Assembly (NCBI GenBank): GCA_947175875.1
Contig: CAMWON010000001.1
Coordinates: 1 to 64,000 of the forward strand
Reading direction: 5' to 3'
DNA: 64,000 bases
Source: an uncultured Alphaproteobacteria bacterium
Lineage (GTDB): Bacteria; Pseudomonadota; Alphaproteobacteria; Rs-D84
In this document: in pieces, positions 1 through 8,647 of the stretch
Layout of the letters: each line of letters starts with the position of its first letter
Position numbering within the stretch: position 1 is the first letter of the stretch
Made by a program: the position numbers and the translations under genes
Notes under the pieces: model-generated
What the model saw: the letters and a program-made list of their open reading frames with translations, nothing else
The model's database searches: none
Told to the model about the DNA's origin: nothing

Positions 1-8
1 TTGGACAA

Positions 9-2057
9 ATGGGCCCATCATCAAAATGCAATGAAGATTGCTACATTGACATTATTGAAACGGATATTGAATCAAAATATCCGGGGCTTTTGCGCATTTT
101 ACTCCGCGACAGAACAACCGGTCGTAATATCATATGGGCATGCGACGAATACAGAAAGCATGGCGAACAATATACCGCCGACCATGAAATAACAATCAAA
201 CAAATCACTGGAAAAAACACTAGACTAATACGACCGCGCATTGCAAAAAGCCGCGAAGAATGTCGCACGCGTACCCGCAAATCCGCCGAGGTATTTACAC
301 CAGCGTTTATCATTGCGGAAATGCTTAATTATTGCGACGAACAATGGTTTGGGGTCGCCGACACTTTCAACACTTTAAAAGACAAAGACTGGACTGCTAA
401 TCCAAACAAAATCCCATTTAAAAACACATCCGACTGGCAACGCTATGTAGATTCACGCCGGCTGGAAATAACCTGTGGCGAAGGGCCATATTTGACATCC
501 CGCTATGACACAACCACTGGTGATTATATCCCGGTGGAACGGCGAATTGGCATTCTAGACCGGAAACTGCGCGTTGTAGACGAAAACACAACCAATGAAT
601 CCGAATGGCTGAAATGGGTTATTCGTGCATATTGCGCCACATATGGATATGAATATCAGGGTGACAACCTGTTGTTGGCACGCGAAAACCTGATTTGGAC
701 TTTTATTGATAATTATAAATGCCGTTTTAATAAAGACCCTGACCTGGACACGATAAAAAACATTGCCAGAATTATCTCATGGAACATTTGGCAGATGGAT
801 GGTCTGACCACATGTGTCCCCTGTTTTGGCGACGAAAGATGTCGCATTCAATTATCCCTTTTTGGTGGCCTGATCCCGGACGAGGGACAACCACAACTGT
901 GCCAGATAAAGAATTGGCGCAGTAAAACAATCCATAACTTCCAAGATTTAAAAGGAGCAAAATCAATGAAATTTGATTTCTGTATTGGGAATCCACCATA
1001 TCAAGAAACAAAAAACAAAACAGAAACTCAAACACAGGCAAATTCCAACTGGATATATCAATTCTTTCAGTTCGAAGCTGATAAGATAGCAAATTGTTCC
1101 TGTTTAATTTATCCGTTTGGCGGATGGTTTGATGCCCCATCCAGACTAAATGGCCTTGGGAACAAATTACTTACAGATAGAAAGACTGTCCTTATACGTG
1201 CTTATGAGGGCACAACAGATAAAAGAGCTTGGTACAGACAGGATAAGCAACCAAATCCTGTATTTGGTTCAAATGTAAATTTATCCGCCGGGGTATCGAT
1301 CGTTCTTCGAAACAATAAAGAAAATGATAGTTTTGTATACTCCAATCGCATTTATTCTGATACTGAAGTTACCGTTCCTTTCGACCGAATAGAAGATATA
1401 ACACCAAACCCAGTATTCATCGGCATAAACAATAAACTGGTTGGTAATAAACTAAACACCAGAATCAAGAAAGGGATTTTTGATATAGAATCAGACTTTG
1501 TTGAAAAGAATCCAAACAAAGTATCTTTTAATAAAGATGATTGGGATACCCCGGTACAGCTTCTGACAAATGATAAATCTGGTTCATCGGGTAGAGCAAA
1601 GTTATATTGGACGGATGTAAAACATATTCCAAAAGGTAGAGAATACTTCGATATGTACAAAGTCATCATGACATCAGCATACCCAAAACAAAAATTGGTT
1701 TCTGGGGTTTATACTCTAGAAAACGTAAAAAAGCGTATAGAGGAATTGGTTGAGGTGCTGCCGCCTAATTCTGCATTTGGTAGAAGTCGTTTAGCTCTGT
1801 TTATGTCAAAAAAACAAACAGAATGTGAAAACTTTATAAAATACACAAAGACGGACTTTTTTGCTGGCCTGGTATTACAAGAACCAAATCGAAGCTCTTC
1901 ATTTGGATATGTTATACCAGACCAAGATTTCTCAGATAATTCTGATATTGATTGGTCGAAACCTGTCGAAGATATAAACAAGCAATTATACAAGAAATAT
2001 CAACTAGATAAATCAGAAATAGAATTTCTTGAATCCGGCGCACAAGAGGTTGCATAA
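9..2057 (+). CDS. Eco57I-type N6-adenine DNA methyltransferase (restriction-modification modification subunit)
   Basis: The 682-residue protein resembles class I adenine methylases of the Eco57I/type ISP group. Near residue 90 it has the segment VFTPAFIIAEML typical of the start of N6-methylase domains. A SAM-binding motif I variant (ITCGEGPYL) lies near residue 155 and the catalytic motif IV NPPY near residue 329. The last ~300 residues are probably the target recognition domain. The frame is open to the left edge of the window, so the true start may lie upstream. The ATG at 9 is kept because the homologous N-terminal part begins about there. The stop overlaps the next start as TAATG, so the two are translationally coupled. 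Predicted role: modify and recognise DNA for the helicase-nuclease encoded next. Confidence 0.85.
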   Translation: MGPSSKCNEDCYIDIIETDIESKYPGLLRILLRDRTTGRNIIWACDEYRKHGEQYTADHEITIKQITGKNTRLIRPRIAKSREECRTRTRKSAEVFTPAFIIAEMLNYCDEQWFGVADTFNTLKDKDWTANPNKIPFKNTSDWQRYVDSRRLEITCGEGPYLTSRYDTTTGDYIPVERRIGILDRKLRVVDENTTNESEWLKWVIRAYCATYGYEYQGDNLLLARENLIWTFIDNYKCRFNKDPDLDTIKNIARIISWNIWQMDGLTTCVPCFGDERCRIQLSLFGGLIPDEGQPQLCQIKNWRSKTIHNFQDLKGAKSMKFDFCIGNPPYQETKNKTETQTQANSNWIYQFFQFEADKIANCSCLIYPFGGWFDAPSRLNGLGNKLLTDRKTVLIRAYEGTTDKRAWYRQDKQPNPVFGSNVNLSAGVSIVLRNNKENDSFVYSNRIYSDTEVTVPFDRIEDITPNPVFIGINNKLVGNKLNTRIKKGIFDIESDFVEKNPNKVSFNKDDWDTPVQLLTNDKSGSSGRAKLYWTDVKHIPKGREYFDMYKVIMTSAYPKQKLVSGVYTLENVKKRIEELVEVLPPNSAFGRSRLALFMSKKQTECENFIKYTKTDFFAGLVLQEPNRSSSFGYVIPDQDFSDNSDIDWSKPVEDINKQLYKKYQLDKSEIEFLESGAQEVA

Positions 2058-5000
2058 TGGCAAAACTTAACATTAAAACGACCAAACATGTTGAACCGCG
2101 GTGTTACGCTTATACGACGCCTGATGTCAAATCGAATGATGGATACACAAAAATCGGCTTTACCGAGCAAGATGTAAAAAACCGCATTTATCAACAGACC
2201 CACACGGCCAATGTTTCGGCGATACTTCATTGGCACGAGGCCGCAATCTATAACGACGGCACCGGTGATTCTTTCCGGGATACAGATTTTCATACATATT
2301 TGATTAAAAATGATATTCAACGCATACCGAACACAGAATGGTTCAAGGTGTCACCCGATGCATCACATGAAATGTTTTTCAAGTTCCGTGACAATCGTGG
2401 AATCTTAGAGTCGGCCAGCGCAATTCCATACAAATTACGCAACGAACAGGCGAAAGCCGTCACAGATACAACCGATTATTTCACCATGAATTCCGATGAC
2501 AATCCTGAATTTCTGTGGAATGCAAAGCCACGTTTTGGCAAAACACTATCCACATATGCATTATGCACACGGATGAATGCACAAAAGGTTCTGATTGTGA
2601 CGAACCGCCCGGCAATCGCCAATTCTTGGTATGATGATTATGTAAAGTTCCTGGGCACTGAATCAGGTTATTATTTCGTTAGCCAGGTTGACAGCTTAAA
2701 AAACAAACCATATGTCCTTAGCCGCGATCAATATACCGCCCATATCAGCAATCCCAATCACAAGGGGTGTATCGAATTTGTATCCCTGCAAGATATGAAA
2801 GGCTCAATCTATTTCGGTGGGCAATACGATAAACTGCGCGAGGTACACGACCTTGAATGGGATATCCTGGTTATTGACGAGGCACATGAAGGCGTTGACA
2901 CCTTTAAGACAGACATAGCATTTGACCAGATACATCGAAAATATACCCTGCATCTATCTGGGACACCGTTTAAAGCCCTGGCCAACAGCAAATTCGAAGA
3001 ACAGGCTATATTCAACTGGACCTATGCAGATGAACAACAGGCCAAGCGCAACTGGAACCCAGACAGCGAAGAAGAAAACCCATATGCCACATTACCGGGT
3101 CTAAATCTTTATACATATCAAATGTCGGAAATTATCCGCGATAAATTGCAAGCCGGCGCAGACTTTAATGACGATGGCGAAACGGAAGAATACGCATTTG
3201 ATTTAAATGAATTCTTTGCAACAAACGCAAACGGTACATTTAAATACGATTCCGATGTCGATAAGTTCTTAGACGCATTGGTCACACAGAGCAAATTTCC
3301 ATTCTCTACCCCCCAATTACGTGATGAATTAAAGCATACATTCTGGCTGCTTAACCGTGTGGACAGTGCCCGTGCCTTGGCTAAAAAACTGCAATCGCAT
3401 CCGGTATTCAAAGAATATGAAGTCATCTTGGCCGCCGGCGATGGAAAACTTGATTTCGATTCCGAAAACAAAAAATCATATGACAAGGTGGTGCAAGCCA
3501 TAAAAACACATGATAAAACAATAACCTTGTCTGTTGGACAATTAACAACCGGTATCACTGTCCCAGAATGGACGGCTGTATTAATGCTCAGCAATGTTAA
3601 AAGTCCATCCCTTTATATGCAGGCGGCATTTCGCGCACAAAATCCGTGTTTATTCCACAAAAACGGCGAATTTTACCGCAAAGAAAACGCATACGTATTT
3701 GACTTTGACCCGGCACGAACCTTGGAAATATTCGAAGAATTCGCCAACGATCTGTCTATAAATACCGCCAGCGGTCGTGGCGACATGGACACGCGCAAAC
3801 AAAACGTTCGTGAATTATTAAACTTTTTCCCGGTATACGGTGAAGACAATGACGGGGAAATGATTACCCTGGATGCAGAACAGGTATTATCAATACCCCG
3901 CAAAATCCACGCGACCGAGGTTGTTCGCCGTGGATTTATGAGCAATTTCCTGTTCCAGAACATCAGCAATATATTTAACGCCCCACAGGCAATCGTGGAC
4001 ATTATTGCACAATTTGAACCAGTCAAAGAACCGTTGCCAATAACCCCGAAAACCAAGGATGACCTGTCCATCAATGACGATGATGACGTTGAAATCGCAC
4101 CAAGCGTAATAATCGGCCAATCAAACGATGTCTTTGGCGAAAAAATATATACCATAAAAGAGACTGTTAACAAAGACATCACCGACATCATAACCAAGCC
4201 AACAGATAAAGAAGTATCTGTTCTTGATACACTTAAAGACAAATTCCATACAGAGGTTGCTACGCCGCTTATTGAGCAAGCCAAGGATCAATACGGCAAG
4301 GATTTAAGCAAGTCATCACAACAAAGCCTTATCAAACAAATCAATACAGATACAGACGCCATAATAACCAAACATTATGGTGATTATCAGATAAAGACAA
4401 AAACGATTGAATTGGATCGTCAAAAGGCTTTACAGGCGGCCGCCCCGTCCGAAATCAAACAAATAAACAAAGAATTCGACGAAAAGCAGACCAGCGCACA
4501 CAATGACTTTATAACCCAGATGCAGGATAAAGTTTCTGAAATTGTAGACGCCAGCGCACAAACCATTATCAAAGTTGTCGAAACAGATAAAAAGCAAAAG
4601 GAAAAGAACCAATTGGAATCATCTGTTCGTGATCATCTGCGCGGATTTTCCAGAACAATACCGTCATTCTTGATGGCATATGGAACAGGTGACACAACAC
4701 TGGAAAACTTTGACCAGATTATACCAGATGATGTGTTCCAAAACGTAACCAGTATCTCATTGGATCAATTCAGATTCCTGCGTGATGGCGGGGACTATAC
4801 AGATCCAGAAACAGGCCAAACAAAACATTTTGATGGACACCTGTTTGATCCGATCGTTTTTAATGATTCTGTCAAAGAGTTCTTGGCATTGAAAAAGAAA
4901 CTCGCCAACTATTTTGATGAAAACAGTTCTGAAGATATTTTTGACTATATCCCACCACAAAAGACCAATCAGATATTTACACCGAAAAAAGTCGTGACAG

Positions 5001-5374
5001 AAATGGTCGATAACCTGGCCACTGAAGCCCCTGGTTGCTTTGATGATCCAACCAAGACTTTCATCGACCTGTATATGAAATCTGGCTTGTATATCACAGA
5101 AATCGTAAAGCGCTTGTACCGCAGTGAAAAGATGAAAAAGCTCTATCCAGACCCATCGGCACGATTGAACCACATCTTTGCGAACCAGGTATATGGTCTT
5201 GCCCCGACCGAGATTATATATCGTATCGCAACCGCGTATATATTGGGATTTGATGAAAATATCCATATCAAACATAATAATTTTAAACTCTTTGATTCCC
5301 TGCCAGCGGCCCAATCCGGCACATTATCCGAAAAATTGGACAAGTTATTTGAACAAAAAGAGCAAAATATATGA
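2057..5374 (+). CDS. GIY-YIG-like nuclease + SF2 helicase + degenerate methylase fusion (restriction subunit)
   Basis: This is a 1105-residue multidomain protein. Residues ~15-110 (CYAYTTPDVKSNDGYTKIGF, then a conserved FRDTDFH and W-F-V block) look like a T5orf172/MUG113-type GIY-YIG nuclease. Residues ~130-560 are an SF2 helicase, with a Walker A-like PRFGKT near 172, the DEAH box VIDEAHEG near 276 and a motif VI-like FRAQNP near 527. A charged, probably coiled-coil linker covers ~690-860. The C-terminus has a methylase-like entry (IFTPKKVVTEMVDNL), but motif I reads DLYMKSGLY instead of D-P-x-C-G-S-G, so this copy probably does not methylate. It overlaps its neighbours by 1 and 4 nt, so it belongs to one operon. 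Domain calls are by eye. Confidence 0.8.
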   Translation: MAKLNIKTTKHVEPRCYAYTTPDVKSNDGYTKIGFTEQDVKNRIYQQTHTANVSAILHWHEAAIYNDGTGDSFRDTDFHTYLIKNDIQRIPNTEWFKVSPDASHEMFFKFRDNRGILESASAIPYKLRNEQAKAVTDTTDYFTMNSDDNPEFLWNAKPRFGKTLSTYALCTRMNAQKVLIVTNRPAIANSWYDDYVKFLGTESGYYFVSQVDSLKNKPYVLSRDQYTAHISNPNHKGCIEFVSLQDMKGSIYFGGQYDKLREVHDLEWDILVIDEAHEGVDTFKTDIAFDQIHRKYTLHLSGTPFKALANSKFEEQAIFNWTYADEQQAKRNWNPDSEEENPYATLPGLNLYTYQMSEIIRDKLQAGADFNDDGETEEYAFDLNEFFATNANGTFKYDSDVDKFLDALVTQSKFPFSTPQLRDELKHTFWLLNRVDSARALAKKLQSHPVFKEYEVILAAGDGKLDFDSENKKSYDKVVQAIKTHDKTITLSVGQLTTGITVPEWTAVLMLSNVKSPSLYMQAAFRAQNPCLFHKNGEFYRKENAYVFDFDPARTLEIFEEFANDLSINTASGRGDMDTRKQNVRELLNFFPVYGEDNDGEMITLDAEQVLSIPRKIHATEVVRRGFMSNFLFQNISNIFNAPQAIVDIIAQFEPVKEPLPITPKTKDDLSINDDDDVEIAPSVIIGQSNDVFGEKIYTIKETVNKDITDIITKPTDKEVSVLDTLKDKFHTEVATPLIEQAKDQYGKDLSKSSQQSLIKQINTDTDAIITKHYGDYQIKTKTIELDRQKALQAAAPSEIKQINKEFDEKQTSAHNDFITQMQDKVSEIVDASAQTIIKVVETDKKQKEKNQLESSVRDHLRGFSRTIPSFLMAYGTGDTTLENFDQIIPDDVFQNVTSISLDQFRFLRDGGDYTDPETGQTKHFDGHLFDPIVFNDSVKEFLALKKKLANYFDENSSEDIFDYIPPQKTNQIFTPKKVVTEMVDNLATEAPGCFDDPTKTFIDLYMKSGLYITEIVKRLYRSEKMKKLYPDPSARLNHIFANQVYGLAPTEIIYRIATAYILGFDENIHIKHNNFKLFDSLPAAQSGTLSEKLDKLFEQKEQNI

Positions 5375-7308
5375 ACTACGAAAAACATGAATCTTTCCTA
5401 AACGACCTTGCCAAGGCTTATACAGAATACAATGCGGATTATATCTTGCCGTGGTTGGCCGATGATTTTGCCTATTGCTCTTTCTGGGTAACCGCCCCTG
5501 ATTTAACAAAAGAAGAATATAGCAAGTATATTATCGGCAAACTGGCCACGATGAAAAGAACCGGTAAAATCAATAAATTCTTAATGATGTACGAGCAAGG
5601 AACGGGTAAGCCGTTCTTGCTGTGCAACGAAAAAACTCCGCAAGACGGATATGCTTGTTTTACGGTGGATATGGACGACAACGGTAAGGTTAAGTCATTG
5701 GCCATAATGTCCACGTCTTTTTACCATCTAGGATACAAAGACAAAGAAGAATTCGACGAATTTATAAAAAACATAAAACAACCAGATAAAACAATGACAT
5801 CTTCACTATCCATCAATTTTGGCACACAAGAAAACGATACACCGTTTATTTATGATTTACGCGATGCTCAGAATGTTCTTATCGCAGGCGACGGCGGCGT
5901 AACCAGATTATTGACTTATGTCCTATTGTCTTTATTGGGAAATACTACCCCAGAGCAACTTGAAATCATAATGCTAGGCTCTATTGCCAATTGCAATATA
6001 CCCTGGAAGGGTTTCCCACACATAACAAAAATCACCGATAAGACTCAGTTCTTTTCCTGCCTTACAGATAATGCAGCAGAAATACAACGCAGATCCGAAT
6101 TATTACTAAAAGCAAAATGTTCTGATATGGCAGAATATAATCAACATGCTGAACATACACTGCCATACAGATTAATCACTATCGGAAATTTACAAGCATT
6201 ACTAAGTCTGGATAAAAAATTAACCTTACACTGCTTAGATTTAATATGTAAATACGGACCACATGTTGGCGTATTCTTAATAGCCCGTCAAGCATATGAT
6301 ATACCACAAGAAATTATGGATGCATTTCATAGTAAATTAGTATTCCCACAAGTGTCCGAACAAGATTTCATAGCAATCACAAAAGAAACAAAGATAGAAG
6401 CATTATTAACACGCCCACAATCCACTACTGCACACGGTAACGTACTGTTTTATGTAAATAATAATCTAATATCAAAATTCAAAATCTATTATTTATCCGA
6501 GAAAAAAGAACACGAAATAACCAACAGAATAATTAACCATTATATAAATCATCAGCCCCTACCAATTAAACTTGGCACAACATCTGATAATACAGATTTT
6601 ATATATGACATTCGTAATACAAACGGATTACTGATTTCGGGTCGCATAGGAAACGGCAAAAGCATACTTATAAGTGAAATCGTTGCTAACATAGCACAAA
6701 ATTTTTCATCCAACGAATGCCAGATTGTGTTAATAAGCCCGATGGGGGTTGATCAACATGTTTGGAACGGAATTCCTCATTTAATTAAACCAGTTATCAG
6801 ACTCGATATAGAAGCAGCCATCAACGAACTTAAATTACAAATACAGGAAATCTTACACCGATATGATGCTTTGATTGAATCTGAGCGGTTTAATATCGAC
6901 CATTATAACTCTCTCGCAAAAGATAAAATGCCTTTACGTACAATTATTATTGATGAATATTGTAACTTTTTTTATCTACATGCCACAACACCACACTGGA
7001 GTAATATTATTACAAACGACATACAAACGATTGTAAAACTTGGACCAACAGTTGGCGTCTATTTAATTATGGCAACCCAAAGCCCCGACATCACAACCAA
7101 AGAGCTACATCTATTTGACACGAAAATATCATTCCAAGCACGTGATAAAAGCGCTTCAATACGAATGCTAGGCTTGCCAGGGGCCGAAAACTTGAAACCA
7201 GGTGGAGAAATCCTTTTTCGCCACAAAAACACCACCCCGACCAAAATCACCATTCCATACCTGAGTGATGATGAAATAAGCAATATCGTGAAAAAACTCC
7301 GAAAGTAA
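5371..7308 (+). CDS. NTF2-like domain fused to two FtsK/EccC-like ATPase domains
   Basis: This 645-residue protein starts inside the previous stop (ATGA). Residues ~1-125 look like an NTF2/SnoaL-like fold. Two FtsK/SpoIIIE-like modules follow. In the first (~145-390) the P-loop position reads AGDGGVTR and lacks the GK[S/T] lysine. The second (~400-640) has a good Walker A (SGRIGNGKS near 424), a Walker B (RTIIIDEY near 524) and the FtsK-like motif MATQSPD near 567. One dead and one live domain in tandem is the arrangement seen in EccC/EssC-type ATPases. No membrane segment is visible. Operon position suggests a DNA-translocating partner of the restriction genes. I do not know a described system with this exact composition. 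Confidence 0.75.
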   Translation: MNYEKHESFLNDLAKAYTEYNADYILPWLADDFAYCSFWVTAPDLTKEEYSKYIIGKLATMKRTGKINKFLMMYEQGTGKPFLLCNEKTPQDGYACFTVDMDDNGKVKSLAIMSTSFYHLGYKDKEEFDEFIKNIKQPDKTMTSSLSINFGTQENDTPFIYDLRDAQNVLIAGDGGVTRLLTYVLLSLLGNTTPEQLEIIMLGSIANCNIPWKGFPHITKITDKTQFFSCLTDNAAEIQRRSELLLKAKCSDMAEYNQHAEHTLPYRLITIGNLQALLSLDKKLTLHCLDLICKYGPHVGVFLIARQAYDIPQEIMDAFHSKLVFPQVSEQDFIAITKETKIEALLTRPQSTTAHGNVLFYVNNNLISKFKIYYLSEKKEHEITNRIINHYINHQPLPIKLGTTSDNTDFIYDIRNTNGLLISGRIGNGKSILISEIVANIAQNFSSNECQIVLISPMGVDQHVWNGIPHLIKPVIRLDIEAAINELKLQIQEILHRYDALIESERFNIDHYNSLAKDKMPLRTIIIDEYCNFFYLHATTPHWSNIITNDIQTIVKLGPTVGVYLIMATQSPDITTKELHLFDTKISFQARDKSASIRMLGLPGAENLKPGGEILFRHKNTTPTKITIPYLSDDEISNIVKKLRK

Positions 7309-7451
7309 GTATAAAAACAACCATATACAAAATATTCGGATTCCTATTGAAAACAACAATACATTCAATATAAACAACGTAAATTCAACAAAATATGTTT
7401 TATTATAACAAATACCAAAAATATAGACGAACAAAGAATATATAAAATAAC

Positions 7452-7480
7452 TTGACTTTTTCTTATTAATATGTTATACT
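7452..7480 (+). promoter_or_regulatory. Near-consensus sigma70 promoter, extended -10
   Basis: TTGACT (7452-7457), 17-nt spacer, TATACT (7475-7480), preceded by TG at 7472-7473 as in an extended -10. It points rightwards, into the 3' end of the minus-strand gene 7491-8003, so it would drive an antisense transcript. Confidence 0.6.
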
Positions 7481-7485
7481 GCCAA

Positions 7486-7562
7486 ACAAGTTAAGGTTGT
7501 TGATCATACACCCCGAGCAATTGGAGCGAGGAAGGTCTTATGATGTTAACAACCTTTTCTTT
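7486..7562 (+). ncRNA. Candidate ~70-nt antisense hairpin RNA
   Basis: Directly downstream of the 7452-7480 promoter, AAGGTTGTT (7493-7501) pairs with AACAACCTT (7548-7556). ATCATA (7503-7508) pairs with TATGAT (7539-7544). This leaves a 30-nt apical loop, and the outer stem is followed by TTTTCTTT-type sequence, so promoter, stem and terminator fit one short RNA. It is antisense to the last ~25 codons of the MuF-C-like gene. There is no expression evidence; the pairing could also be a feature of the convergent gene end. Confidence 0.4.
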
Positions 7563-8003
7563 ATCATAATAAAGAACATTTTGACTACGAATATTATCAT
7601 AAACGAACTCTTCAAAGTGATTTTTTCCATAAATACTTGGAATTCTATTACATTTACCACAATTATCTCTAACAATAGAAATTATACGATTATCATTATT
7701 GTCTAAAGCATCTAATACTACAACATAACTTGCTTTTTCTGTTTTTGACTTTAGAACCATTATCGGCTTATCTAATAATAACGGTAAATCTTCCAATACC
7801 AGCAAAGGAACTTCATGTTTTTTTATATTTACTTTTTTTACAATTCCGCAAGGTAATATAATTGGTTTATTTTGGATTCCACATTTATCATATATATCTG
7901 ACATAGAAGACATCACACGTAAAACACTTTGCTCCTTCATTTCTCCTCGTACAGTGCTATTTAATGCATTCAAATAATTTTTAATATCATCTGGCGTTAC
8001 CAT
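7491..8003 (-). CDS. MuF-C-terminal-domain-like protein, stand-alone
   Basis: A 170-residue soluble protein. The central part (LPLLLDKPIMVLKSKTEKAS, then VVVLDAL, then SIYGK) matches the pattern of the C-terminal domain found behind phage MuF head-morphogenesis proteins and in some toxin-like proteins: a 'dwelling/loss' helix, then P-x-x-V-x-K-S, V-V-L-x-D, and a conserved S-[IV]-Y-G-K. Here it stands alone, with no head-protein domain in front. It lies between the convergent restriction operon and the RloB gene, 14 nt downstream of the latter, so it could be the last gene of the rloA-rloB transcript. The function is unknown; a toxin or effector role would be a guess. Confidence 0.5.
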   Translation of the reverse strand: MVTPDDIKNYLNALNSTVRGEMKEQSVLRVMSSMSDIYDKCGIQNKPIILPCGIVKKVNIKKHEVPLLVLEDLPLLLDKPIMVLKSKTEKASYVVVLDALDNNDNRIISIVRDNCGKCNRIPSIYGKNHFEEFVYDNIRSQNVLYYDKEKVVNIIRPSSLQLLGVYDQQP

Positions 8004-8017
8004 TTATACACATCTTT

Positions 8018-8647
8018 TTATTTTCTTATACTTTCAACCAATTTATAAATTCCGGCATATAACGAAGCAGAATGTTCTGGAGAGCCAGCTAGAGAAATTT
8101 GCCATGCACCAGCTATTTTTAATGCCATATCTACACCTGCTTCCATTTTTTCAAAATCAAATCTTGGCGATTTTTCATGATGATACGCTGGCATTTCGTT
8201 TTTTAATAAACCTTGCATTACTGCCGCTGTACTAGATTTAGGTCTTTTACCACAACACAACAATCCCCAAACTTCTATACAAGGAGCATTAAATGCAATA
8301 TTTACAGGAACACAATTTTTCTTCAAATTTCTATTATAACCATCCACTCTCGCAAATGCTGCTTTCGCTGCCTTTTGATCATCATTATCAAAAACAATCC
8401 ATATTTCAAAATTATCACCCGGACGCTTCTGATTTTTCGAAGAAAAATCCACAGCCGCATTTGCTAAAGTAACAGGATCCGCAGAACCCTTGTATATAGT
8501 ATTCGGAACAAGTGTACAATTATACTTGGCACACAAATCCCTTATATAACTACCTTCTGTTCCTGTCGAACCACCCTCACAAGCAAGGTATATGACCTTC
8601 TTAGGAGCTTTTCTTTGGCTAAAATTTATTTTATAATTTCTCGCCAT
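8018..8647 (-). CDS. rloB: RloB-family protein (Toprim-like nuclease partner)
   Basis: A 209-residue protein with the RloB signature: an N-terminal basic stretch, the acidic motif ACEGGSTGTEGSYI near residue 23, WIVFDNDDQ near residue 83, and the conserved region CIEVWGLLCCG near residue 122. The spacing of a single E followed by D-x-D resembles a Toprim metal site, which is my inference. It overlaps the upstream ATPase gene by 22 nt, so the two are cotranscribed and presumably act together. RloA/RloB genes were first noted as passengers of restriction loci, and a comparable ATPase-plus-Toprim pair works in PARIS. A defence role is therefore likely but not shown. Confidence 0.75.
   Translation of the reverse strand: MARNYKINFSQRKAPKKVIYLACEGGSTGTEGSYIRDLCAKYNCTLVPNTIYKGSADPVTLANAAVDFSSKNQKRPGDNFEIWIVFDNDDQKAAKAAFARVDGYNRNLKKNCVPVNIAFNAPCIEVWGLLCCGKRPKSSTAAVMQGLLKNEMPAYHHEKSPRFDFEKMEAGVDMALKIAGAWQISLAGSPEHSASLYAGIYKLVESIRK

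Noticed and set aside
1..192. Short frame starting with TTG at the window edge
   Set aside because: It lies in another frame over the methylase gene, which has clear family motifs through this stretch.
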